Shown: positions 56,488-63,978, counted from the first letter of the stretch. The stretch is 64,000 bases of DNA from DATCJA01 sp963814955 (GCA_963814955.1 CAWFEX010000016.1:62001-126000); one strand, 5' to 3'. Notes: generated by a model not told the origin, from the letters alone. Translations and numbers: made by a program.

Positions 56488-57311
56488 TGGGGCTTCGAGT
56501 ACTTGTCAGCCCAGCCTGGAATCGTCTGCACGCCGTACTGATTGTTCTCCTGGCAGATGTACTCCTGAAGATCGTCTGGCGCGCTCAGCACTGCCGTGAA
56601 GTTCACCGTGAAGGGCTTCGCGTACGCCCCGGGGTCGTCGATGGTGACCCTGTTTTCGAGGAACTCCATGTTGCGTCGCGTCCACCGTTCGATTGTGTGC
56701 AGCTGCTCGGTATGGGGGTGGCCACGCCGGTCGAACCAGAACTGGTCGTTGTAGCCGATCGTGTCGATGACGAGCGTGTCTTTCTCCCACGATCCGATCG
56801 AATGGCCGTACCACGAAGGGTCGAGCTCCGTCGGATGCTTCCGGCCATCCACGAAGATCTGCCGATAGCTGTGGATGTTCCCTTCATGCAGGATGAACAT
56901 GTGGGTGGCGCGCTTGTGCGTGTAGTTCGGCACGAAGCGGTAGGGAAACGGCGTGACGCGCGGCACGCCCATCGGCAGACAGCGATTGTGCGGCTCCTGC
57001 GTTTCATCGCGCGTCGCCATGAGCGCTTTCGCCCAGGGGAGCATCAGATTGTCGACCTCGCCCGGCTTGAGACCGCCTTCACGCTCGATGTCGTTGACCG
57101 GGCCGCCGCCAACCCACACGCCATCCAAATCCACGGTGCCGTCCGGCAGCCTCGGCGTCGGGCCGGTGCGCGGCCCGGTGCGCTTCACGGTGCTGCCACC
57201 GGGCACACGCACATCAGTCGGTGTGTAGTCGGTTTGCGCAAGCCCTTCGACTGCGCTCAGGGCAGGGAGGGTTGCTGCTGCGATCGCGGCCACCACAAAC
57301 AGGCGTCTCAT
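56484..57311 (-). CDS. Family X secreted protein, type A
   Basis: 275 residues, intact. ATG 57311 with GCGAGGG upstream. Signal peptide MRRLFVVAAIAAATLPALSA then VEGLAQT; the ALSAVEG part is encoded by a palindromic repeat of the CTGAGCGCAGTCGAAGG type. Blocks: VDLDGVWVGGGPVNDIEREG, CLPMGVPRVTPFPYRFVPNY, HMFILHEGNIHSYRQIFVDG, DTIGYNDQFWFDRRGHPHTE and YICQENNQYGVQTIPGW. Nearest relative is 48532-49354. Function unknown. Confidence 0.82.
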   Translation of the reverse strand: MRRLFVVAAIAAATLPALSAVEGLAQTDYTPTDVRVPGGSTVKRTGPRTGPTPRLPDGTVDLDGVWVGGGPVNDIEREGGLKPGEVDNLMLPWAKALMATRDETQEPHNRCLPMGVPRVTPFPYRFVPNYTHKRATHMFILHEGNIHSYRQIFVDGRKHPTELDPSWYGHSIGSWEKDTLVIDTIGYNDQFWFDRRGHPHTEQLHTIERWTRRNMEFLENRVTIDDPGAYAKPFTVNFTAVLSAPDDLQEYICQENNQYGVQTIPGWADKYSKPQ

Positions 57312-57362
57312 GCTCGTGCCCTCGCGGTTCACATGAAAGTGGCCAATTCTACACCCCGCCGA

Positions 57363-57422
57363 CCGGAAGCCTGAAGGCTTCCGGCTACCATGTGCGGTAG
57401 CCGGAGACCTTCAGGTCTCCGG
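57363..57422. repeat. Inverted pair of GTAG...CTTCAG palindromes
   Basis: A minus-oriented copy with GGAAGCC arms (57363-57388) and a plus-oriented copy with GGAGACC arms (57397-57422), back to back between two minus-strand genes. The arms differ in the two copies, but both remain self-complementary. Confidence 0.8.
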
Positions 57423-57423
57423 T

Positions 57424-59580
57424 TTACATCCGCCAGGTGTACTGCAGCTTGACCAGAAGCTGATTCGACTCGAGCTGCCAGCGGTCGAGCAGCGAGCGCA
57501 CGTTGTGGTTATACACCACGAAGAGTTCCGCGACAGGCAGGAACGTCCAGCGCAGCCGCGTATTGACGCCAATCGACTCGCTGTCCGTGTCGTACTGAGC
57601 GTAGCTGGCGATCGACAGATCCGGAGAAAAATTCATGCGGAGCCGCGTGCCAACCAGGCTCTGGGTGAACTCCCCGGCAGGCAGATCACCGACGTTCCGC
57701 TCGCCGTTGAATTCGACTGTGAAGAGCGGAGTCGGGTTCCATACCCAGCTCCACTCGTACTGATCGAGCTCGCCGTCATAGAAGCTGCCAGTGGTCCAGT
57801 TGAACGTCGTATAGAAGCGACGCTTCTGTGCCGTCGTCACGCCGAGCGTTCCCCGAAGCCACTGGTGCGGGCCCGGCGCAATCACGGTCCCGGGCGAGAT
57901 CTCGAATGGCTGAAGGGGACGGTCGCCCGCGGGGCTCACTGTCACTTGCATCCGATCCCCGCTGCGAAACTGCAAGTTGAGCGCCTGGATCGAGGCGTCG
58001 TAGGTTTCCCATCGTCCAGACAGGTCTGTCCAGATATATGGATTTGCCCCGTAGCTCATTTGCTGAATGGGACCGCGCGCGAGCCGCGTCCGATTCGTGA
58101 GGGCAGGATTCCAGAATTGCATCGCGCGCCGGGGCACGAAGCCCAGCGACGGATCGAAGTCGCGGCCGACTCGTCGGTACCAGATCCTGGCGTCCCATTG
58201 ATCGTTCGGATAGTCGATTTTGAACGCGTGCGAGGTGGTGTCTCCGCGGAGGTCGTCGCGACCTGTTGCGAGTCCCCACGTGCTCATCGAAAGGTTCTTG
58301 TCGCCGAGGAATCTCGACGTCGCATACGTAAAATCGGCGCCGACAAGCCAGCTGCCCGGCCGTCCAAGCGGATCGCCCGCTGTGGCCATGACGCCTACGT
58401 ATGACTGTTGCCACAGGTTTTGCTTGACGCGCACCACACCCATCGTCGTTCGACGATCGACGATGTCCGGCTTGTCGTCCGCGACAGTGACAAGTCCGCC
58501 GAAATTCGTGTTCGCCACGCGACCGTTGATCTTGGCGCCGGCGATGATCGGCACCTCCATCCCCCTGACCAGGCCGACGCGCCGGCTGAAGTACGGGATG
58601 ACATCGCGGTTGACGAGCGGGCCGAACTGAAAGATGTCGACGCCCTCGAGGAAGAACAGCCGCTTTTCCGGAAACAGCAGGGGAAACCGCGTGAGGTTCG
58701 TCTGGCGTGTATCCACCTCTGTTTCCGCGAAATCGGTGTTCAACGTCAGCGACGCGGTGACGTTGGATCCAAGACGCTGGGCAACATCGAGACTGGGGCG
58801 GAATTTGCCGTCGACCGACTGTGACGGCGCAGGGATTCCACCGCCGGCCGTGACAGAAGGCCGCATGTCCAAGCCGCGGCCCAGCGCGAAGTCGGGCACC
58901 TGTGTGAGGAGCCCGGCACGACTCGTCTGAGTAACTCGATATTGACGTGCGGCGAACGCCCACCGATCGGTTTCAAGGAGACGTTGAATGCGGCGCTGCA
59001 CGTTGAAGTGCCACTCGTGCAACCCCGGCTTGAAGTTCAATGTCTGGACCGGGATTCGGATTTCGAGGCTCCAGCCGCTCGCGTTCCTCGCCGCGGCGGC
59101 CTCCCAGATGCCATCCCATTCCACGTTTTCGCCATCGCCGCCGGCGTTGATCAGGCTGTCGTATCGCGCGCCCCGCGGATTGACGGCGAACACGTAGCCC
59201 GACCGGCCATCAAGGAAAGGGCCCAGAACGAGGCGAATGTGATCCTCGGACTGCATCGCTGCGTCACGCGTGACGCTGAAGCCGACAATCCCGTTCGGAT
59301 CGTCTTCGCAGACGACGCCGAGGACGATCACGTTTCTACCGGCGAGCACCTGCACGGTGGTGCGAAAAGTCGGCGCCATGCCTTCGCTCGGCTCGGTTTG
59401 CGCAAACGAGTCGACCAGTTCGGCGCCTGCCCACGCAGGCTCACTCAGTGCTCCGTCGATGGTGATGGTCTCGGCGCCGCTGCCGGCGCGCAGTATTGGA
59501 GGGGGTGGTTCCTGGCCGAAGGAAAGCGACGGCGCCAGGATCCCGATGACGACGACGAGATAAGGAAGATGCCGTTCCAG
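57424..59580 (-). CDS. DUF5916-type protein: CBM9-like domain plus outer-membrane barrel
   Basis: About 718 residues. The N-terminal sugar-binding-like domain begins TITIDGALSEPAWAGAELVD and goes on through VVCEDDPNGIVGFSVTRDAA; a ~450-residue beta-rich barrel follows, ending LLVKLQYTWRM. DFAETEVDTRQTNLTRFPLL and FPEKRLFFLEGVDIFQFG are family hallmarks. The first ATG in frame (59379) is internal to the domain; upstream residues LPYLVVVIGILAPSLSFGQE look like a signal peptide but have no ATG, GTG or TTG start, only CTG 59580, so a lost base or non-standard start is likely. Last gene of the minus-strand operon. Confidence 0.78.
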   Translation of the reverse strand: MERHLPYLVVVIGILAPSLSFGQEPPPPILRAGSGAETITIDGALSEPAWAGAELVDSFAQTEPSEGMAPTFRTTVQVLAGRNVIVLGVVCEDDPNGIVGFSVTRDAAMQSEDHIRLVLGPFLDGRSGYVFAVNPRGARYDSLINAGGDGENVEWDGIWEAAAARNASGWSLEIRIPVQTLNFKPGLHEWHFNVQRRIQRLLETDRWAFAARQYRVTQTSRAGLLTQVPDFALGRGLDMRPSVTAGGGIPAPSQSVDGKFRPSLDVAQRLGSNVTASLTLNTDFAETEVDTRQTNLTRFPLLFPEKRLFFLEGVDIFQFGPLVNRDVIPYFSRRVGLVRGMEVPIIAGAKINGRVANTNFGGLVTVADDKPDIVDRRTTMGVVRVKQNLWQQSYVGVMATAGDPLGRPGSWLVGADFTYATSRFLGDKNLSMSTWGLATGRDDLRGDTTSHAFKIDYPNDQWDARIWYRRVGRDFDPSLGFVPRRAMQFWNPALTNRTRLARGPIQQMSYGANPYIWTDLSGRWETYDASIQALNLQFRSGDRMQVTVSPAGDRPLQPFEISPGTVIAPGPHQWLRGTLGVTTAQKRRFYTTFNWTTGSFYDGELDQYEWSWVWNPTPLFTVEFNGERNVGDLPAGEFTQSLVGTRLRMNFSPDLSIASYAQYDTDSESIGVNTRLRWTFLPVAELFVVYNHNVRSLLDRWQLESNQLLVKLQYTWRM

Positions 59581-59597
59581 ACTGGAACCAGAGATTG

Positions 59598-60608
59598 CTA
59601 CGGTTCTGTCGCCGTACGCCTTCCTCGCGGTCCGAGGGTGCCGAAGCCGCCGTCATTGCACGTCAGGTTGGGCGCGCCGCCCGGACGTCCCTGCGTTTCG
59701 ATCCAGCCGCAACAGTACCCGGGCGCCCGCGCGATGCAGTCTGCGGGCAGCTTGTAGATGCCCTTGAGCTTCTTGCGGTACTCGGGATAGAGCGTCTCCG
59801 CGGACCCCATGGCCGCTTCCTTGGGAACGTTGAACGTGCGGATCATGTAGTCCTCTTCCGGGTTCTGGCCGGGGAGGTAGTGGGGCACGACGCCGGTGTC
59901 CTCGAGTGAGGGGATTTCGTTGGCGGTATTGCAAATGGGCCGGTCGGCGGCGGTGCCGCGCGGATTCCATTGCCACACACGGCTGACGACGTGCGGCTCC
60001 GACAGATAGTACGGATCCTCCTGGATCGTGGTGATCGTCAGCAGATCTTCCCGCCGTGTGAGGTGGATCGTGATGGTCGTGAGGTCGCTCGCCGGAATGC
60101 CGACCCCGCGGCGGATCCACGCGGTTTTCAGGTGCGTCAACCGGGCGGTCAGCGTGTCGCCCTCCCACTTGCCGGTGGCGAATCCGCCGGCGAGGTGCAG
60201 CGCGTTGGCAGACGGATGCGGCCGCCCGTCCATCCAGATCCTGATGTCATTTCTGAGGTTGTCACCGCCGATCACCCAGGCGAGGACGCTGCCGTCGTCG
60301 GCTAGCTCGCTCCAGATTCGAAACCCCACCGGCCGGTACTGGAATACTCCGGCGGATTGCGGCAGGCACTGCCGTTCGTAGGTCGACGGGAGGTTGGACG
60401 TGTAGAGGAGGGCTTTGGCGCGCCCTTCGTCGGTGAGCGGCATCCCGGTGTAGTTGCCCATGAACTCGCCAGGACCGCGCTCGATGTAGTCCTCGTACAT
60501 CCGCGTCTGGTACGACCCCGTCAGGTCGACTTGCGCGGACACCGGCACGGCAACGGCACTCAGCGCGCCAACGATCGTGACAACCCGACGGAGAGTGACG
60601 AGATTCAT
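59598..60608 (-). CDS. Divergent family X-like secreted protein
   Basis: 336 residues, intact. ATG 60608 with GGTGGAG upstream; signal peptide MNLVTLRRVVTIVGALSAVA. Shares NDIRIWMDGRPHPSANALHL, GKWEGDTLTARLTHLKTAWI and ETLYPEYRKKLKG with 53977-54897, and Cys at family positions (QCLPQSAG, PICNTANE). A Cys-rich tail (DCIARAPGYCCGW) may hold extra disulfides. It sits between the EDW-type gene and DUF5916 in one operon. Function unknown. Confidence 0.75.
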   Translation of the reverse strand: MNLVTLRRVVTIVGALSAVAVPVSAQVDLTGSYQTRMYEDYIERGPGEFMGNYTGMPLTDEGRAKALLYTSNLPSTYERQCLPQSAGVFQYRPVGFRIWSELADDGSVLAWVIGGDNLRNDIRIWMDGRPHPSANALHLAGGFATGKWEGDTLTARLTHLKTAWIRRGVGIPASDLTTITIHLTRREDLLTITTIQEDPYYLSEPHVVSRVWQWNPRGTAADRPICNTANEIPSLEDTGVVPHYLPGQNPEEDYMIRTFNVPKEAAMGSAETLYPEYRKKLKGIYKLPADCIARAPGYCCGWIETQGRPGGAPNLTCNDGGFGTLGPRGRRTATEP

Positions 60609-60620
60609 TGCCAGCTCCAC

Positions 60621-60648
60621 CTTTGACCTTTGCCTTTTGCCTTTTGAC
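60621..60648. repeat. 7-bp-period array (CTTTGAC/TTTTGCC type)
   Basis: CTTTGAC, CTTTGCC, TTTTGCC, TTTTGAC. On the minus strand it abuts the GGTGGAG ribosome site of the gene starting at 60608. Confidence 0.75.
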
Positions 60649-60662
60649 CTACACGAATCGAC

Positions 60663-61484
60663 TTAAAACCTCGCGTCGCATGGCTCGGGATTCCACTTGC
60701 TGCCGTCCTTTTCCTTCTTGAAGTGAATCGCCGTCATCCAGGGCAACTGCAGATAAACCGGATCGTTCACGACGTTGGTGTCGACCAGGTACTGGTCGCC
60801 GTTGCCCTCGGTATGGAGATCCCAGTATTCGGTAAAGGAAGTCTTCTCGCTGTAGGGCACGCCGTTCTTGCGCAGATAGCCGGATCGGAGGTTCGTCGTG
60901 ATCGACTTCATCGACCCGTACCTCGCGCCGCCGCCCGCGCCGCGACCGCCGCCTGCCATGACCCACTGGGCTACCGACGCGCCCTGCCATGATGGCTTGG
61001 CGGTAACGGACGACGTCTTCCCGAACTCGAACAGCCGCGTTTGCATTCCGTAGTCCGTTTCGAGCTTCAGCGTGTCGTCGTCCAGCCACGTAATGTGCAA
61101 TCGGGTGGGACCGCGCATCAATCCTGGCGCGCCATAGGCCTTGCACTGTTCACCGGCCGCTTCGTCTTTGGCCGGGTCCCACGCCTCGGCAATCTTCTGC
61201 GCTGCCAGATTGAGAGGGACGCTCGGGAAATCGCCCCTGGACGGGGTGACCATGCGCCAGCGCCAGTCCTCGGAGATGATCGCGACCCAATAGCCGGTCA
61301 TGTCGATCGGCGCCGCAGCGCGTGGCGTCTGTGGCACCGCCTGTCCGCCACGACCCTGGGCGAGCGGATGGCTGTCGGCTGAGAAAAGCAGTGCGAGAGC
61401 CAATGTCGCCACGGCGGCGGGTCCGCGGCTCGAAGCGAATGACACTCGCCGCGGGACCCGCCCCACGAACTGAGGCGCGATCAT
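60663..61484 (-). CDS. Secreted protein with GYWVAIISEDWRWRM block (uncharacterised)
   Basis: 273 residues. ATG 61484 overlaps the upstream stop by four bases. Signal peptide MIAPQFVGRVPRRVSFASSR then VATLALALLFSADSHPLAQ. Blocks: IDMTGYWVAIISEDWRWRMV, EQCKAYGAPGLMRGPTRLHI, WLDDDTLKLETDYGMQTRLF and QYLVDTNVVNDPVYLQLPWM, ending WNPEPCDARF. The beta-rich layout and one Cys near each end recall family X loosely. Recurrent in genomes of this type, as far as I know without assigned function. Co-transcribed with the MBL-fold gene. Confidence 0.75.
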   Translation of the reverse strand: MIAPQFVGRVPRRVSFASSRGPAAVATLALALLFSADSHPLAQGRGGQAVPQTPRAAAPIDMTGYWVAIISEDWRWRMVTPSRGDFPSVPLNLAAQKIAEAWDPAKDEAAGEQCKAYGAPGLMRGPTRLHITWLDDDTLKLETDYGMQTRLFEFGKTSSVTAKPSWQGASVAQWVMAGGGRGAGGGARYGSMKSITTNLRSGYLRKNGVPYSEKTSFTEYWDLHTEGNGDQYLVDTNVVNDPVYLQLPWMTAIHFKKEKDGSKWNPEPCDARF

Positions 61485-62533
61485 CGGGTTTCCGCCGGTG
61501 GGTTCTTGAGCCCGCTGTATACCGCCTCGACGAACATATCCGTCGACCACGGGCCCGACTCACGCCCCCAACGCGCCCGGTACCCGGCGGTCGGGTTCGC
61601 CTTCTTCACCTGCTCGACTGTCATGCCCTTCTTGATGAGCGCCTCGATATTGTCCTTGATGGTGGTGAGCATGTCGCGATATTCCACCAGTTCCGCATAG
61701 TCCGACACCCGGCCGTGGCCTGGCACCAGCAGTGTGCGTCCTGGTTTGAGCACGAGCGGCATGGCGGGCACCGTGAGATCCAGCAGCCTGTTGAGCGCCG
61801 CCAGCTCGCCCTGGATGCTGCCTCCCCGCGCGGCGTCAATCACCGGGAAGTGCCGCAGGTCGAGGATATCGCCGGTGACAATCACGTCGGCCCGTCGAAA
61901 GTGGACCAGCACATCGCCGTCCGTCACGGCGCCGATCTGCCGGATCACTTGCACCGCGTCATCGTTGACATACATCGAGCGGTAGCGCGAGGTGAACGTC
62001 TCCGATGGCCACGCGTCGGTCGGAAACTCCTCTCCATTGCCGCTGCCCTTGGTCATGCGCAGCAGCACGTTCTCATGCGAGAGGATCGTGGCGCGCGGCT
62101 CGTCGGAAAACGAATCCGGGTTGATTTCCCGCCCGGCTGCGCTTATCGCCGCATTCCCTCCCACGTGGTCGGCCGCCGCGCTGGTGTTGATGATCATCCG
62201 GATGGGCGACGGTGTGATGGCTTTCACCGCTTCGAGCACTTTGCCAGCCATCGCTGTCGAACCACTATCGACGAGGATGACCCCGTCCTCACCGACGTGT
62301 ACGGTCACGTTGGCGCCGGCGCCAAAGATGACGTAGACATTCGGGCGAATCTGAATCGTCTCGAACGGAACGTTCTCGTATGCGGGCTGCTGGGCAAACA
62401 CGGTCCGGCTAAAGCCGGACACTACGTGCAAAACGCTAAAGCCGGACACGACGTACACAACGCTGAAGCCGGACACTGCACACAAGGCGAGGCGCAGTAC
62501 GGAAAGCCGTGAAATCCGGCGTTGTATCCGCAT
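61481..62533 (-). CDS. Exported metallo-beta-lactamase-fold protein with degenerate zinc motif
   Basis: About 350 residues. Fold landmarks: GVILVDSGSTAMAGKVLEAV, INTSAAADHVGGNAAI, VIVTGDILDLRHFPVIDAA and LLVPGHGRVSDYAELVEYRD. The usual HxHxDH is SxAxDH here, so two zinc-ligand His are gone while Asp-His, the later Asp and the last His remain. The signal peptide is unusual: after MRIQRRISRLSVLRLAL comes a hydrophobic stretch made of three VSGFS units, encoded by a palindrome array at 62403-62485, then RTVFAQQ. ATG 62533 is chosen for its basic n-region. First gene of the operon running to 57424. Confidence 0.8.
   Translation of the reverse strand: MRIQRRISRLSVLRLALCAVSGFSVVYVVSGFSVLHVVSGFSRTVFAQQPAYENVPFETIQIRPNVYVIFGAGANVTVHVGEDGVILVDSGSTAMAGKVLEAVKAITPSPIRMIINTSAAADHVGGNAAISAAGREINPDSFSDEPRATILSHENVLLRMTKGSGNGEEFPTDAWPSETFTSRYRSMYVNDDAVQVIRQIGAVTDGDVLVHFRRADVIVTGDILDLRHFPVIDAARGGSIQGELAALNRLLDLTVPAMPLVLKPGRTLLVPGHGRVSDYAELVEYRDMLTTIKDNIEALIKKGMTVEQVKKANPTAGYRARWGRESGPWSTDMFVEAVYSGLKNPPAETR
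62403..62485. repeat. GTCCGGCTAAAGCCGGAC array with 27-bp period inside a coding region
   Basis: One full palindrome (62403-62425) and two partial copies (GCTAAAGCCGGACAC, GCTGAAGCCGGACAC) spaced 27 bp, i.e. nine codons. Read on the minus strand it encodes the VSGFS units of the MBL-fold protein's signal peptide. Confidence 0.85.
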
Positions 62534-62635
62534 AAATCGGCCGATCATGACGGCGAGAGGATATACCACTTTCCCGTGAACGGACGAACGGTTGGACCTG
62601 TGTTACATTCGCCGCTGAGTGAAGGAGGACGCCCT

Positions 62636-63235
62636 ATGAAGGCGCGATTTCTTGCTGCCGTTCTACCTCTGGCTTTAACCGTTTGCGGCGTCGCGGCGCA
62701 GCAAGGGCAGCAACCGCAACAGGGAGCGCGTACTCCCGAGCCTCCACGTCTTCGGCTGACGAGCAGTGGGTTTCCCGACGGCGCATCCCTGCCCCTGAGT
62801 TTCAGCTGTTATGCCCAGGGTGGCAGGGGCGGATCGCCGCCGCTTCAATGGACGAACGTGCCGGAGGGGACGGCGAGCTTCGTGCTCATGGTGAACGGGC
62901 CGGACAATCACCCGATGGGTGGCGTCTCCGAGGAATTCTTCTGGGTGCGCTGGAACCTTCCTCCGACAACCCGCGATCTCGCTGCGAACGCACCGGTCGG
63001 TGCGGAGCTGCCCGACGGCAGCCGCCAGGTCGTCGGTGGACGCGGAATCATGGGCTATCGACCGCCGTGTGCTCCAGCCGGTGCAGGACCGCTCCACTAT
63101 CAGTTCAAGATCTACGCGCTCGACACCATGCTGACGCTTCCGTCGAACGCCGGGCGTCCCGATGTCCTGAAGGCCATGGATGGCCACATCATCGGGACGA
63201 GCAGCTACTACGCGTTTCTGGATACGAAGCCGTAG
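62636..63235 (+). CDS. YbhB/YbcL-type phosphatidylethanolamine-binding (PEBP) protein, exported
   Basis: 199 residues. ATG 62636 with GAAGGAGGA upstream; signal peptide MKARFLAAVLPLALTVCGVA. PEBP landmarks: PLQWTNVPEGTASFVLMVNG, WVRWNLPPTTRDLA, GIMGYRPPCAPAGAGPLHYQ and FKIYALDTMLTLPSNAG. Raf-kinase-inhibitor-like fold; the bacterial ligand is unknown. Divergent from the MBL-fold operon. Confidence 0.85.
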   Translation: MKARFLAAVLPLALTVCGVAAQQGQQPQQGARTPEPPRLRLTSSGFPDGASLPLSFSCYAQGGRGGSPPLQWTNVPEGTASFVLMVNGPDNHPMGGVSEEFFWVRWNLPPTTRDLAANAPVGAELPDGSRQVVGGRGIMGYRPPCAPAGAGPLHYQFKIYALDTMLTLPSNAGRPDVLKAMDGHIIGTSSYYAFLDTKP

Positions 63236-63259
63236 TACTCTAGAACCCGTTTCATAACC

Positions 63260-63355
63260 GTAGGGTCCGGCTTTAGCCGGACCTGAAGTCCGCGCCTGCC
63301 CTTCGACTTACGCTCAGGGCACCCCGAGCATCGTCGAGGGGTGAAGGCGGACACT
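63260..63355. repeat. Composite ~100-bp palindromic repeat (copy 2)
   Basis: Same order as at 36754-36850: GTAGGGTCCGGCTTTAG palindrome, GTCCGCGCC, CCCTTCGACTTACGCTCAGGG, CACCCCGAGCATCGTCGAGG, GGCGGACACTA. It ends about 30 nt before a DUF6152 start. Confidence 0.75.
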
Positions 63356-63383
63356 AGGTCGGTTTTGAAGCCCGGGAGTTCTT

Positions 63384-63782
63384 ATGAAGCGCCATTTCAT
63401 CTTCGCTTTTCTGGCCTGCGTCCTCGTTGCCGGCGCTCAAGCGCTGGCTCATCATTCGTTTGCGGCGACATATCTCGAGGATCAGTCGGTCACGATTGAA
63501 GGCGAGATCGTGCAGTTCCTTCTGCGAAACCCGCATTCGTTCGTACACGTCATGGTCAAACAGCCGGATGGTACGAGCGCGCGCTACGTGGTGGAGTGGG
63601 GCTCCCCGGCGCAGTTGAGCGGGCGAGTGTCCAGAGACACCCTCAAGCCGGGCGATCACGTCATCATCAGCGGCAATCCCGGTCGGAATGCTTCGGATAA
63701 CCGGGTGCGTTTGCTCACGTTCCAGCGTCCAAAGGACGGCTGGAGCTGGGGGTTGCTGCCCGACGAGAAGTTCGATCGATAA
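63384..63782 (+). CDS. DUF6152-type small exported protein (copy 7, divergent)
   Basis: 132 residues. ATG 63384 with GGGAGT upstream. The signal ends AQALA; mature start HHSFAATYLEDQSVTI. The core is more diverged: FLLRNPHSFVHVMV, YVVEWGSPAQLSGR and LKPGDHVIISGNPGRNASD, but His-His and Asn-Pro-His are kept. It ends DGWSWGLLPDEKFDR. Confidence 0.82.
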   Translation: MKRHFIFAFLACVLVAGAQALAHHSFAATYLEDQSVTIEGEIVQFLLRNPHSFVHVMVKQPDGTSARYVVEWGSPAQLSGRVSRDTLKPGDHVIISGNPGRNASDNRVRLLTFQRPKDGWSWGLLPDEKFDR

Positions 63783-63867
63783 GCAGCATTTCTGGCACCA
63801 GATTCCCGGCTCCCGCCCTCCAGCGGCAACGGCCCGGCGTTCATCCGTTGCGTGCCTTTTCCGCTGA

Positions 63868-63895
63868 TTGACAAACCCCACCCGGCAGCTATACT
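63868..63895 (+). promoter_or_regulatory. Candidate sigma70-type promoter
   Basis: Perfect TTGACA (63868-63873), a 16-nt spacer and TATACT (63890-63895), upstream of the gene starting at the right edge. The best promoter match seen in the window. Confidence 0.6.
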
Positions 63896-63978
63896 CACGC
63901 CCAACTTTGCGCCCGTCCTCTTTTGCGCTCGAATTGTCTCTGAAGACGCTGCTCGATCCACCGGCGAGGAGGCCTGGA

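Noticed and set aside
57505..58404. Plus-strand open frame of 299 codons
   Set aside because: Antisense to the DUF5916 barrel; no domain or ribosome site.
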